A stretch of DNA of 64,000 bases from Mixophyes australis (lineage: Eukaryota; Chordata; Amphibia; Anura; Limnodynastidae): positions 340,819,375-340,883,374 of the forward strand of contig JAVHZZ010000003.1 of the NCBI GenBank assembly GCA_036250195.1. Reading direction: 5' to 3'. The notes under the pieces are model-generated. The model saw only the letters and a list, made by a program, of their open reading frames with translations. It did not search any database and was not told the origin of the DNA. The position numbers were made by a program, and so were the translations under genes. The stretch's first letter is position 1. Every line of letters begins with the position of its first letter. Shown here piece by piece: positions 34,976-46,559 of the stretch.

Positions 34976-35600
34976 ACAAGTTAACCCGTGCATGATACTC
35001 ATGCATTCTAGTCAAATCAAGCTACTTAAGGTGTTAAAAAGGTTCTTGTCATGCATTTGGGCCCTAGCCCAGGCCTCCTCAGGGGAAGAGCGTTACTTCC
35101 CGACGCAAGCGCCCTTTTTTAACGTGGTTTTGTCCACATGTCACCACCTCATCATTCTTCTCCATCACCTCATCCTTCATTTTCATCGCCACATCTATCC
35201 AGATGTCTATCCAGACACAGGGATCTCTCTCAGCGGTCCTGAGTATCACACTCCTCTCGCTCTGTCACCCCCGGCAACCACCAACCACTCCCCACTGTCA
35301 CCCCCGGCAACCACCAACCACTCCCAACTGTCATTTCTCCTTCAAGAAATATATATATATTTTTTTAAAATCTTTATAAACACTTTTAACAATTAACAAA
35401 TTAAATTAACAAATTAAAAACATCTTAGTATACCAAATTTCAGCCCTTTCTGAGTTTTTTTCCCCACACACACTAAGAATTTAGTAGGTCAGTGTATAAC
35501 TCCGCCCAGCAGGTGGCGCTGCAGCTTGGTTTTATTTTTTCCACGCACACACACACAGACAGACTAACACACGCCAGTAGGCATTTATATATTAGATAGA
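34976..35600. repeat. interspersed repeat of unassigned class between two TA arrays
   Basis: It starts near AGTTAACCCGTGCATGATAC and ends near GCCAGTAGGCATTTATATAT. Inside are CTGTCACCCCCGGCAACCAC in two adjacent copies about 38 bp apart (35262-35335) and CAGCAGGTGGCGCTGCAGC near 35507. It has no coding potential. The bounded position between two microsatellites suggests a non-autonomous element inserted into or nucleating TA-rich DNA. I cannot assign a superfamily. Confidence 0.45.
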
Positions 35601-35655
35601 TATGTATATATATATATATATATACACATACATATATATATATATAAATATATAT

Positions 35656-35700
<45 letters not shown>

Positions 35701-35736
35701 TATATATATATATCTATATATACATATATATATATA

Positions 35737-35774
<38 letters not shown>
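35601..35774. repeat. compound (TA)n microsatellite
   Basis: About 170 bp of TA runs with CACACA and GTGTGT interruptions. Confidence 0.95.
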
Positions 35775-35779
<5 letters not shown>

Positions 35780-35974
35780 GATTTGTGCATCATATGCATG
35801 TATGGCCATGCAGTATATAACTTTGTGCTGCATTTAACTAATGGCTCTTAATGTTTTTAAAATAAAATATAGTTAGATTATGCAGTTCAGTTGGCAACCT
35901 TCTTAAGATCAAGATCAATTTTCCTTTCGTAGTGGTTCATTTTGAACCATAGTAAGTCCTTGTCTAGAGCCCCC

Positions 35975-36480
35975 TTTTTTTTAAAGACTTTATTTAAGTT
36001 TTCACTTTACAAATACAATAATACGCAGGATAATAGGCATTGGAAACACACAAAATGACAATAGTTCTGAAAGCGGTAGAACATCATAGGGCCGTGGATC
36101 GTGTCCACATTGGCAACAAAAAAAGCAACAGACAGTAGCAAAACAGTATTTTAAGTATCAATCCGGAAGGATACACATGAAAACACATCAGGAACTAGTC
36201 CAGATAGCCTTGGGGGCTTGAGGTCTCAGTGCTGGTGGTGTTGAAGGTATCGTAGCATCACTTGGAGCAATGCCAAGAGTTTGTTAAAGAGAGAGGTCTT
36301 GACATTGAGTTTTGATCTTGTGTGACGTGCCTTTGTGAAGAACCAGCAAATGGAAAGGAATCACCCATTTTTATCGAATTTTGTGGTCTAGTAGAGGTAT
36401 CTTGATGAATAAGAGGTCTTCTTGTTTTTGCAGGGTGGTAGGAGCCAAATCCTGGAAAACCTGAAGATCGGATCAAAGGT
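35975..36480 (-). pseudogene. L1-type ORF1 C-terminal remnant with short polyadenylated tail
   Basis: On the minus strand, from about 36463, one frame reads VFQDLAPTTLQKQEDLLF and later KWVIPFHLLVLHKGTSHKIK. This is the pattern of the ORF1 C-terminal domain of Tx1/L1 elements (FxDLSxxTLxxRR..., W-FPFxLxVxxxGTSHxI). There is one in-frame TAA between the two blocks and a frameshift upstream. About 300 bp further on lies AATAAA (35994-35989) and then eight A residues (35982-35975). ORF2 is not found between ORF1 and the tail. Upstream sequence at 36481-36800 may be more ORF1 but is too decayed to call. Confidence 0.65.
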
Positions 36481-37410
36481 AAAGAGGAGTTAAGGACCTT
36501 TCTTTTGACTTTGGCACATCATATTATTGAGAAACAAGTAGATCGTAGACAGATCAAGAGCCACCTAGTTGGTTACTGGTTTAACAACAGAACAATAGCT
36601 AGAAGAAGTAGCCACTTGCTCTTCTTCAACAAATAGGCCCACCAAAATGCTAAATGTATACATGAATTGTTCGACAAGTGATTAAGGCATTCTTTGCTAG
36701 ACAGGTGCATTATTCCATCAATTTTTAAAGCTAATTCACATATTTTAGTATCATGGTCAGTGGAGAATGGCCATACTAGTCTAATGTTCACAATAAGCCC
36801 ATCATAATTTTAAGCTCCAGACTCAACAGCTACATATAAAAGTACTTGAAAGAGTTTATATCAGAGACCAGCTGTCAGACTGGTATGGTGGGAATTTAAA
36901 CATGCTGCACCTTCTGAAATGCTTCTGTCGACGCTACACACATATTGAAATATGCGTATGGAATACGATTAAAATAGCTTTAGTTCTGTAACAATCGTTG
37001 TAGTTAAGTAAAAGTAGCAGGAAAGACTAAAGCCTTAGCAAAACACATGTGTGTCCTGGAAGACTTCTACAGTTACAGAGTCTCATTTGAAAGATCCTGG
37101 CATAAGCTGCCTTCAGTGCTGCCAATTCAGACCTAAAGATTAGGAATCATTAAAAAAGCATTTTTCCTTTATAACTCCCTGGAAAAATTATGTTCTTTTC
37201 ATTTTGTCACCATTTTATCTGGGAAAAGTGAATACCAAGATTTGAATGCTATTCTTATTTTTATTTAGCACGATATCTAGAAATGTAAAAGCAATGAAGA
37301 AGACTAATAAAAAAAAATCAATGTGTCCCTGACAAATTTAATTTTTAATCAACTTGGGAATGTTAAAGTTTTTTTAACGAATATCATTATTTAACAACAT
37401 GGTGCCATAG
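36481..37410. other. spacer, possibly decayed LINE upstream part
   Basis: A 72-codon minus-strand frame at 36791-36573 adjoins the ORF1 remnant but has no firm match. The remainder is AT-rich and unrecognised. Confidence 0.4.
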
Positions 37411-37541
37411 ATTGTAAGCTTGCAAGCATGGCCCTCTCACCTCTTTGTCTGTTTGTTTAACACTGTGTTTGTCCCCAATTGTAAAGCGCTACGGAATATG
37501 TTGGCACTATATAAATAAATGTTGATGATGATGATGATGGT
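37411..37541 (+). repeat. L2-like LINE/SINE 3' tail
   Basis: Contains AATTGTAAAGCGCTACGGAA, then GGCACTATATAAATAAATG and a (GAT)n tail. This is the typical 3' end shared by L2 LINEs and their SINEs in vertebrates. No upstream coding part is retained. Confidence 0.75.
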
Positions 37542-38391
37542 GCGATTTTAATGACCAGCAAGATTCTGCTGGTTTTGGAATCCAAGGGCAGTATCTACAG
37601 GGTCTAGCCTAAATAAACAATGAGGAACTGAGAGGCTGGGACAGGAAAGACAGATGATGAAGAAATCAAGGACCAAAGCAAGTGAGGGGTTATTGGGATG
37701 GAACATTAGTAGACAGGCCAGAGTCACAAATTCAGGGGGCAGTCAGACAGGAAAGGTTTTATAAACAGAACCCATTAAGAAAGCCACTACATGTGGTGAA
37801 ACGCTTTTGTTTCCTACCTACACTACAAGAACAGTTTGCCATTTATTTATTTCATTTCATTGATTCCATATCTATTGCACTTTTTTATTATTGTTTTTTT
37901 CTGTTTCTATTTTTACTTTATTTGTATTTATTTAACTTATAAATCCGCCTGTCTACGTTCATTCTTATCTTACACCCGTTCTTTCCATCTGCATTCTTCT
38001 TTTGCACACTGTTGACTCTCCCTACATGTATTTCGCCTATTTCCACCCTATCCTATCTGTACTACTATCATCTGTTCTATTCTGGTTTATTTTTTTATTT
38101 TTTTTGAGCTTTTGATGTTTACTTGTGTAGTTATTTTGTGCAGCTATTCATAACCTCCATTTACATCTCTATCCCATTTCTACGTTTACCTTACTTTTAT
38201 CTCCAGTCATATTTAGATTTCGTTTTGTGTCTATTTCCCACCGCCATTGGCCATCTCTATCCCATTTCTATTTATACCCTATGTTTTATCTCCTTATTTA
38301 GCTCTGACAATATCTTTTACCTCTACTCTCACTACTAGTTTTACTTCCAAATTAATATCTACTCAAAACAAGGAGTAAATTTAATTCTGCA
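37542..38391. other. pyrimidine-rich spacer, no gene recognised
   Basis: From 37840 to 38340 the plus strand is T/C-rich, giving Phe/Leu/Tyr-rich open frames that are not credible genes. Confidence 0.5.
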
Positions 38392-38662
38392 CAAACCATG
38401 TTACAATGCAAGGGGTGCAAATTTAGTTTATTATTTTGCACATAAAGAAAATACTGGCTTTTTTGTTATGTAGCACACACATACTTCATAACTTTACTTT
38501 TTTACACTGAAATTGAATATAAATTAAATAGTTGATCTGGGACATAACTTACCACAACTATAAATCAATCCCCAAATTGTAAATTTACCTCCCTCTCCAA
38601 AGCAACATTGTTCTGCCAAGTTACTCCTTTTATTGCTTTGCTCTCCTTAATGACTCAGGCCC
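38392..38662. repeat. decayed GGGCC foldback MITE
   Basis: Contains ACCATGTTACAATGCAAGGG, TTTTGCACATAAAGAAAATA and TTATGTAGCACACACATA, all internal landmarks of the 22699 and 58738 elements, and ends CTTAATGACTCAGGCCCA. The left terminus and the mirrored half are largely lost. Confidence 0.65.
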
Positions 38663-39119
38663 ACCATAAATATATATAAATTATGTGATACTTTTACCCT
38701 CTATCTCCATCTTCCTTCTACCCTGCACCATTATACCCTGTTCACAACCTAAAGGGATTCTCATCTGTTCTCTTGCCCCTGCTACCAATTCCACATCCCT
38801 TCTTCTTATACACTTATACAGCTAAATATAACGTCTGCCAGCTGCTGACTCTCTTGTGCTCGCCCCCCATTAGTCCCCATAAACACAACCGCAGCCCCCA
38901 CACCGTTTTATCCCTACTTTGTCCCACTTACCTCACATATTGTTCTATGTATCTCTCCTACAACACTGTCAACTACCACTCTCACCCCACATTCTCCCCT
39001 GAAAACACTCATCCAACAAAACAAAAATCAGATCTGGCTATGTGGTACCCCAAAGCCCTGTTGAACAGCACAGAGGAGTGCATAAACGCTTTTAAAATGC
39101 AGGGCTACAAGGGGTTAAT
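38663..39119. other. C/T-rich spacer, no gene recognised
   Basis: A 125-codon plus-strand frame (38773-39150) is low-complexity Pro/Ser/Leu/Tyr-rich with no family match. Confidence 0.4.
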
Positions 39120-39392
39120 TGTGCTCCTGAAAACTTGTGCCCAGGGGTGATTGACAGGAAGAGGATGAAGGCCCTGATTGGCTGGGGGAGTAACAGGAAG
39201 AGGTTGTGCTGGAAGGAGGAGAGAGAGAGAGCAGCATGGTAGAAGGAACAAGGGGTAGGATGTGCAGCCGAGCAGAGAGAAGATAAGCTGCTGCCAGAAC
39301 TGTGACATTGCCAGCAAAGCGGACGGAGAACAGCTGGGGACACGCAGCGGGGCGCCAAAGACAATCTCCACTAACTGCAGAACCGTCTCCAG
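39120..39392 (+). promoter_or_regulatory. candidate promoter and first exon (plus strand)
   Basis: A locally GC-richer stretch has an inverted CCAAT box (GATTGGCTGGG at 39176) followed by purine-rich GAGAGAGAG. Then come CGGACGGAGAAC and CACGCAGCGGGGCGCC, ending in CTCCAG|GTAAAACC, a good splice donor (exon edge 39392). No long open frame on the plus strand crosses it, so an untranslated first exon is the natural guess. There is no acceptor-framed coding exon downstream that I can identify. An LTR or other repeat promoter is an alternative. Confidence 0.3.
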
Positions 39393-41649
39393 GTAAAACC
39401 CTAGCCTGTAGTGTATTGCACACACCCCAATGTCAGAGGGAAGAGTGATGAGAGAATCTATCCAAAACTGACATTGCATTCTTGTCCAAGGAAGGATTGT
39501 GAGAGCTTTTCCCCCAGATCATACCTATACACAGGCTGCAGGGAACAATTAAGACGGTTGTTTCAGCTATATCCTGTGTGTGTGTGTGTGTGTGTGTGTG
39601 CTTATATCTGGACATTATACCCTGCTGCAGAGCACATGTGCTGATATTCAATGACTGTTGAGAGAACAGCGCCATCTTTGGGCTGAAATGAGCAACAGCC
39701 CTGCTTTCTACTATAATACTTAACCCTTGATGGAAACCTCTGCAGGACATTGGAACACTACCCAAATTCCTGTGCACAGGTCAGCCCAGGACTGAGTGGA
39801 AAATATGGTAACGTTACCGGGGATAATATTGGTGCACCAAATGTTTTAGATGATGTTAATGTTATGTGATTTACCTAAGAATTGATTTATTAATATTGAA
39901 GGTGTGACATTCAGTGTTAGTGGTACCGCTGCAATTCAAGTTAACTCAGCAGTAGATGCTAAAAGTGGGGCGCCTGACCCATAGGGAATAGCACGGTACC
40001 CCAAACACCTGAATAAGAAGTAGCCCTCTAGTGGGCGCGGTAGTGACCGCAAGAGTCTTGATGGGTTATTATTGATGGTTATTGCATATCATCACCAGTC
40101 AGATATTGTTAACGTGAAAGTAGTAACTGTGATTACCAGTGTGCCTTATTAGACAATGTGTATTGAAGATGTTATCGTTATTCTGCCTTATACTCACCAG
40201 GTGTATGTTATATGTTAAATGCTATTGTGCTCTATGCTGATCAGACGCATTATTTTGTCATTACTATTGAGCTGAAGGGGTCAGTGGCGCGGTGGCTTAC
40301 CAAAACTATCCTTACCGCATTCAAAATAAAATCAAGTCGTTTGACCAATCTTTGTCCCTTTCATTGAAGTATTTATCTCCTGACCACCGGATATCCAAAA
40401 GAGAAAATAACCTGACTCGTATCTGGGAGACAAGGTAAGGGAAGGATTTCCCATCAGTACTCGACCACCACACCTACTTACGTCACACTGTCAACACCTA
40501 CGTCCTACATTACCCACAGCTACACTCCTCCTCCTCCTACATCACCCCATCACCTTCCCTCACCCCAAACATCTTTCTCCTTACTAACCTTTTTTTACTC
40601 ATTCTACCTCTAGCTCGACACCTAAGTACTATCCGGTTCCATGAACTTCAACCACATAACAATGACCACATCACATGGACAAAAGTCGTGAAACCATACC
40701 ACGGCAATTGATTACAGCCCGTGCTCCACGGGTACAGAAAGAGAAGTATTACCTATTTCTAGTTCTACTAGGTGGAGGAACCCTTTTTAGTAGTGTATAC
40801 AAACTAACACCAAAACAAGCCTAGTGCAAAAGTATACTGAAAACTGCAAAGGCAAGTGGCCAAAACCAGTAATAATACTCAGAACAAGCCAGAGGTCAGG
40901 ACTAGAATACCAATACGGACACAGATACAAGGGTTAAGAAAGAGAGGAAGGAGCAACACACAAAAGGGAGAGCAAGAATGCCCTTCTACAAACACCTCCA
41001 AAATAGAACATTTTCCGGTTTCAGCATGGGCCTACAAAAGTCATCTTTCTCATCAACACAAGCCTTTGGGTTTAAGGCGCCTTAAAACCAGCAATCTCAC
41101 TTTGATCATTGGAAGTGATGTAATTGTGACTGGAGAAATTTTACATGTGGTACCCATAAAGCGTGCGGAGAATGTGTCATGTCTATTATATAGTGAGTCT
41201 CTATTTCCTCCTTGTCGCTTTGAACAGTTCGGATTTGGTGAAATCCAGCAAGATCCAACTTTGGGGATCCGAGATTTACAGAGTCATGACTCGGTTTCAC
41301 ATGTCAATTTTGGAACTGAAAACGAGACAAAACGTAATTTCCAGGAAAATTTTAATGCAAAACTTGCGATCTGGGCATTGTCGACATTCAGTGACAGCAC
41401 GTAGAACATTGCAGCGGCTGCAAAGAAATCTAATTTGCCATGCCACCAAATGAAGCAAGCCCATAAGATAAATTAAACAAAAAAAAAATTAGTGTAAGGT
41501 GCAAGAGAAAAATAAAAATGTTGTAGCGCTACGCACACACTAAATTTGGAATGTTTCACAGCATGCATCATGGAAAGTGAAGAGGCAGTAACAATCAGAT
41601 GTCATTAAATGGACAGAAACGTCAGTAGATATTTAGACAAGTAGATGCC
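39393..41649. other. unassigned sequence, no gene recognised
   Basis: It includes a (GT)n run at about 39577-39601, an AATAAA near 40325 and a 182-codon plus-strand frame (40856-41404). That frame's start (NNTQNKPEVRTRIPIRTQIQ) resembles translated gypsy LTR sequence and not a protein family. Parts may be old LTR sequence. Confidence 0.4.
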
Positions 41650-42290
41650 CAATTGTAAACAGCTGTGTAATTTGCTGTCGCTATATAAATATATGTTGAT
41701 GATGAGAGACGAAGGTGGCCTGCACCCGTGCAAAAAAATTAAAAGACTACACACAATACACATCTCAATGAGCAGAACATTCATCAGTAGCCAAGAGCAG
41801 AGCCGGCACCCATACTAAAAAACTTCAAAGACTACGCACACAATACATTTTGAATGTTACAGGGCATCCATTATAGACAATGAAGCTACTGTTAAAGGCA
41901 AAGATCATTGAATGGACAGTGGTATGAATGAATAGCATTAAACATTTATAAAAATAGTTAGATGAAGGTGGACTGCACCCATTCTTAAAAACTTTCAAAG
42001 ACTACACACACAATGCATATCTTGATGGACAAAGTATTGATCAATAGCTAAGAGCAGAACTTTCCTAAACTTGCCACTATATAAATAAATGATGATGCTG
42101 ATAGACGAAGGTAGCCTGCATCCATACTAAAAAAAAAATCAAAGACTACGCACACAATAGAAATCACTATAGGCAGAGCTTTCCTAACCTTGCCATATAT
42201 AAATAAATGATGATGCTGATGGACAAAGGTGGCCTGCACCCATACTAAAAACATTCAAAGACTACGCATACAATACACATCTCGATGGGC
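41650..42290 (+). repeat. irregular tandem repeat with L2-tail-like segments
   Basis: GACGAAGGTGGCCTGCACCC-like blocks recur at about 41708, 41952, 42103 and 42221, each followed by AAAGACTACGCACACAATAC-like sequence. ATAAATAAATGATGATGCTG occurs at about 42080 and 42198, a period of 118 bp. The ATAAATAAATGATGATG part resembles an L2/SINE tail, suggesting tandem growth from a retroposon end. Confidence 0.6.
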
Positions 42291-42299
42291 AGTGCAATG

Positions 42300-42440
42300 C
42301 TGCCCTTTTGAATCAAACCAGTAGACTTGTATATATTTATGGGGCTAAGAGGGCTGAAATAATCATTCCCCCAGGGGAAGCTTTACCTTGGGGTAAAGGG
42401 GACTGCTCGAGTATTGCAGCAGAGGTGTTTCCCAATCCCA
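42300..42440 (+). repeat. direct repeat, left copy (partner at 42937-43080)
   Basis: Shares CTTTTGAATCAAAC, GTATATATTTATGGGG, GAATCATTC-like and GGGGTAAAGG...GCAGCAGAGGTG with the right copy about 640 bp away. Read as protein, this copy gives VYIYGAKRAEIIIPPGEALP, of unknown origin. Confidence 0.6.
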
Positions 42441-42936
42441 ATGTATCTAAATATGGAATGTATATATTTATATGCTCTATTAGTGACATTTAAGAAATAT
42501 GTAAAACAGACTGTTCAGATAGGCCAATAGTTGACCTTCCTACACAGTGTGTATAACTGACATTGACAGATTTGGTTGCCAAAAACATCTGCCTTGACAA
42601 GATAATGCAATTAAAAGTCCACATTCTGAGAAACTAAGAGGACAGAATTTAGCACTGGCAAAGAATACATGTGTAAATGGAGATATGATAGCTGATAATT
42701 TATGCTATCTGATGGAGTTAGAGAACCGTATAGACTGGTTAATTACTTTTGGAATTGAATGGGAGAAAGCAAATGCACTGATGGCAGATTTACAAAATCC
42801 TTCATTAAGCCGACAGTGGGCACAATACCTCAACTAGTAGACATCATTAGTAGACCTTTAATAGATAATGAAAGGGCACAATGTTACATGGTGCAAGTCA
42901 AGATAGCATTGTCCTTGGAGTGAGTTAGATATGTGA

Positions 42937-43080
42937 CGTAATGCAGCTCTTTTGAATCAAACAAGGGAACGTGTATATATTTATGGGGAGGGAGAGCTAA
43001 AGAATCATTCACCCGGGGGGAAGATTCGTCCAATCTCGGGGTAAAGGGCACTCCCAGAGACTTGCAGCAGAGGTGATCCC
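42937..43080 (+). repeat. direct repeat, right copy
   Basis: Diverged copy of 42300-42440 with small indels. The pair could be short terminal repeats or a segmental duplication inside an old retroelement next to the solo LTR. Confidence 0.6.
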
Positions 43081-43131
43081 CAAGAAGGGGTGTAGTCACT
43101 CTGATGACAGATTTTGCACTGGCCAATTGTA

Positions 43132-44283
43132 TGTCATGAGCCGCCAAGCTAGCTGTGACGGCTTGGTGTGTCCAGATTGTAGCCACATCCCAACTGTTGT
43201 CCTGGCAGCCGGGACGTAACTTCCGGTCCTTCATGTCCTGGCCATTGCATCTCACACTGCGCTACGTTGCGGCTCATCATTATCATCATCAGCTGGGGCA
43301 CGTGGCTGTAATTAAATTATTGCTGCCTACTGAGTGGACATGGGGGCGTGCTCTTGGCCCCATTTCTGATTGGTCCCTATCAGTTTAAAAGGCAGGGAAG
43401 GCTTAGTCTCCCTGCTGGTTATAATGCTTTTGCCCTTCAATAGCTAACCTGCTCACTGTGCTGTGAAACCTCTGAATATCTCTGATTGATTCCTGTTGTG
43501 ACCCCTGGCTTGTTTTCTGGATCCTGCTTGATTGCTGATTGCCACTAACCTTTTGGCTCATTCTTCTGGACTATCCTTGCTTCCAGCCGCGACCTATTGG
43601 CCTGTTTGTGATGCTCCCTGCTCGCTGTTGACCCACGACCTCTTGCCTGACCCTGGTTATCTGTACTAAGTTGCCTGACTCCTTGCTTCCTATCTCCATG
43701 CTATCAGTTCCTGCTCATAAGCTTTTACTACACTGAGTTAAGTCCTGGGGGCATCCGAGTCCCTAAAGCTGGGTACACACTACACAGTTTTCATCCAATA
43801 ATCGGCTAAATCAGCCGACATACGACCTCTCGTTCAAAAGTCGGGTCAGTGTGTGCAGTGACACGATGGTCAAAAGTCTGCTCAAATGGACGATTGTCAC
43901 CTCATTTGGTTGGTCGTACCGTTTAATATTTTCGTTCCAATCTCGTTTCCGCTGTGTAGTGTGTATAAACTGCCGACCGATCCACAACAGTGAGTACGAA
44001 ATTGCAGTCATTGCTCACGACAACATGGCTGTAAAAAGTCGCTAAAGGGACGTCCGCTCTTCCCTTTATCGTCCTAAACAAGGCTAGTGCGTATGCAGTC
44101 CATGGACCGAGCGATCGGAACATCGATCGCATGTAAAATCGCTCGGCATAAAAAGTTGGTCGAAATTTCTGTAGTGTGTACCCAGCTTTAGAGTGCGTCC
44201 AACTCTATGGGAAAGACAGCTGCTATAGGTGAAGACCGCTCAGCTAGTTCTAAAAGCTTATGACAGTGACTAGGGTCGTAACA
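43132..44283 (+). mobile_element. probable solo gypsy-type LTR, interrupted by a MITE
   Basis: Begins TGTCATGAGCCGCCAAGC. It has CCAAT-like TGATTGG and a TATA-like TTTAAAAGG near 43383, then C/T-rich CCTGCTTGATTGCTG-type leader sequence and GTTAAGTCCTGGGGGCATCC, and ends near GGGTCGTAACA. The structure resembles vertebrate gypsy LTRs. No convincing target duplication was found, so the outer limits are approximate. It contains the MITE at 43766-44188. Confidence 0.55.
43766..44188. mobile_element. MITE, AAGCTGGGTACACAC family
   Basis: It has terminal inverted repeats AAGCTGGGTACACACTACAC and GTGTGTACCCAGCTT, with TA on each side (43764-43765 and 44189-44190). A TA duplication would suit Tc1/mariner-type insertion, but TAAAGC...GCTTTA symmetry allows other readings. 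The interior is rich in CGATCG and GTCGTA motifs. It has no coding capacity. Confidence 0.8.
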
Positions 44284-46559
44284 TCATTACGGATTCTATC
44301 CTGGGACCAGTGGTGTAAAGGCAATTTGACCTTCCGCTGTTTGGCTTTGCTACTAGTTGTCAGCTGACTGGCATTGCTCTCTCCACCACAATTTTTGTTT
44401 AAATAAAAACTGTGACCTTTTACCAAATATACATTGGTGTCCGTGTGGTAATTTATTTATTTAATTACAGTAATAGTAGTCTGCATACAGTAATAGTAGT
44501 CTGAATATAATTACAGTAATAGTAAGTCTGAGCATGCAAAGGAGGTTTAGGTGCAATGAAAGGGAGATATCAACACTATGAAGTTTAATTATTTTTTTAA
44601 TTGAATCAGAGAAAGCAAATGCAACAATGGCATAGTTACAAAATCTTTAATTAAGACAGCTCACTGCAGACTTTGGTCAAAATTGGTGACAATTGGGATA
44701 GTTGAGAAGGAATCATTAGAAAATAGACTGGAAAGAATATTAATGCTATAATTAGTAATATAACAGCTCAAAATGACATTATTTTACCTATTTATCACAA
44801 TTTTTAATTAAATCCAGATACAAAACCAAAACCTTTCGCAATTTTTTGGCAAAAAATGTCACAAAACCAAACACAAACACGTTTTAGAACCAAAATCACA
44901 TCCAAAACCAAGACCCGGGGGTCAGCGCACATCTCTTGTATATATAAATGCTTTTTATACATTGTACTTAAAACAACATAACACACACATTAGCACATAC
45001 TATTCAATGCATTCACTCACACACGACACATGGCAATGATAAAAAGTTTAAACTAGGAGTCAAAGGTAGTGTCTGAAGTTATATTAAATAACAGATTTTT
45101 ATGTCTTTGATGAAAGGCCCACTTTAATCATTTCATTTACTTTAATATAGGCTAAGTACTGCATTGAAATCCAGTCAGCTAATGAATACAATATGCTTTT
45201 TAGAACATCTAACATTACCAGTTCCATGTATTTGAAAAGATGATCTTTCCAGGGAAAACCTTACAAAATAAAAATATATTTAAATCTGAATGTAAAAAAA
45301 TAAATAAAAATAAACCCTCTGTAAAAATATGATGATAGTACTTGGGGGTACTATGGGTTCCATTCTCCATACAGATTTTTACAATTGTATTTATTTTTAT
45401 TAGGTTTTCAACCAATTGGGAGCCTGCTCTGCCTGGCCAATAAGAGATCAAAGTGATGTTACAAGTCTCCGAATTAGTCAAGCAATTGTCAAGTACTTGG
45501 AGGCTAGTTCTGCAACGATTTTTTAGATACATGACACATTCTGATGTGAGCACATACGTGTAAGGAGAAGCTGCTGTAATGTCAGATTCAGGCAGGGCCT
45601 AGAGCAACACGGACACATTGTTCAAAGAGCATAAGCAAACCGAGGGGGTTTATTCTAGTGCCTGGAAACCCCCCTCCAAGCCTGGGGCACTGTATAATTG
45701 AGGTGGCTGGACACTGCCCCCGTTTCACACGGCTCTGCTCGAAAAGAGAGAGCTGCATCCACCTAACAGTAGTGCATGCAGCATTGCCCATGTATATTAT
45801 GGGGATAGGGAGAGTTGGAGAGCAGCCAAGCAATCTCTAAAAGTATAGCCACGCCCCCATGCATGCTGGTCACGGCCACTGGCGGCGTGGTGTGGGAACC
45901 CCCTCTGCAAATCCTGCGTTTGCCCCTGAAGAGCTTCACAGGTGATGGACAGCTGTGAGGACAGGATGATCCAAACTAATTGAGAGACCCCATTGGGTCT
46001 TAAAGTCTGCAAAACTTAGCATTTAAGCTGTGGCTCTGATTTTCAGGACAGGAGTAGGGGAGAGAGAACTGGAGAGGGTGGGACATGAGCGATGCCAGAG
46101 AGTAAGGGAAGAAAACATTAATCTACAATGGGTATAGAGAGATGGGGGGGAATGGCAGTAACAATTATCACTTCCCCTCTAGCGGATAAGGGAGTCCTCA
46201 CAATTGGAATCAAACAGGGCCCCACATTTTGCACAGGCTGGCCCTGGTTAGGGTATGGGGTGAGTTCACATTGAAGTGACAATGTATAGATGTATAGAAA
46301 TATTTTCAGAAAAATAAAGTTCCAATTTCTTTGCTGAGCCCTCCTTAGTATTGGTAATCACAAAAGTTACATTTTGGACATATGTTTGTTATGTAAAGAA
46401 TTGTATAAAAAAGACAGATACTGTTTAGTGCTGATAATGGGTGCATGCATGCAATGGATGATGGAAAGTATTGTCACAGTCTTCTGTCATCGCTGGAGGC
46501 TGGTAACATCCTGAGTGATAAATGTAATTATTCTGGCAATGTTTCAAGGGATGAGGTGG
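44284..46559. other. spacer with decayed repeats, no gene recognised
   Basis: 44800-44940 has ACAAAACCAAAAC-type repeats ending GGGGGTCAGCGCACATCTCT, which looks like an interspersed repeat. 45620-45930 has AAACCCCC and TTTGCCCCTG palindromic pieces suggesting an old hAT element without clear ends. Confidence 0.4.

Noticed and set aside
34654..35799. Tyr/Ile-rich ORFs (YIYIYIY) on both strands
   Set aside because: Translations of TA/CA microsatellites.
40856..41404. 182-codon plus-strand ORF
   Set aside because: Composition like translated LTR leader sequence (NNTQNKPEVRTRIPIRTQIQ), no conserved motif, no splice context.
45585..45935. hAT element with TTTGCCCCTG end
   Set aside because: The right end is hAT-like, but no matching left end or 8-bp duplication was found.
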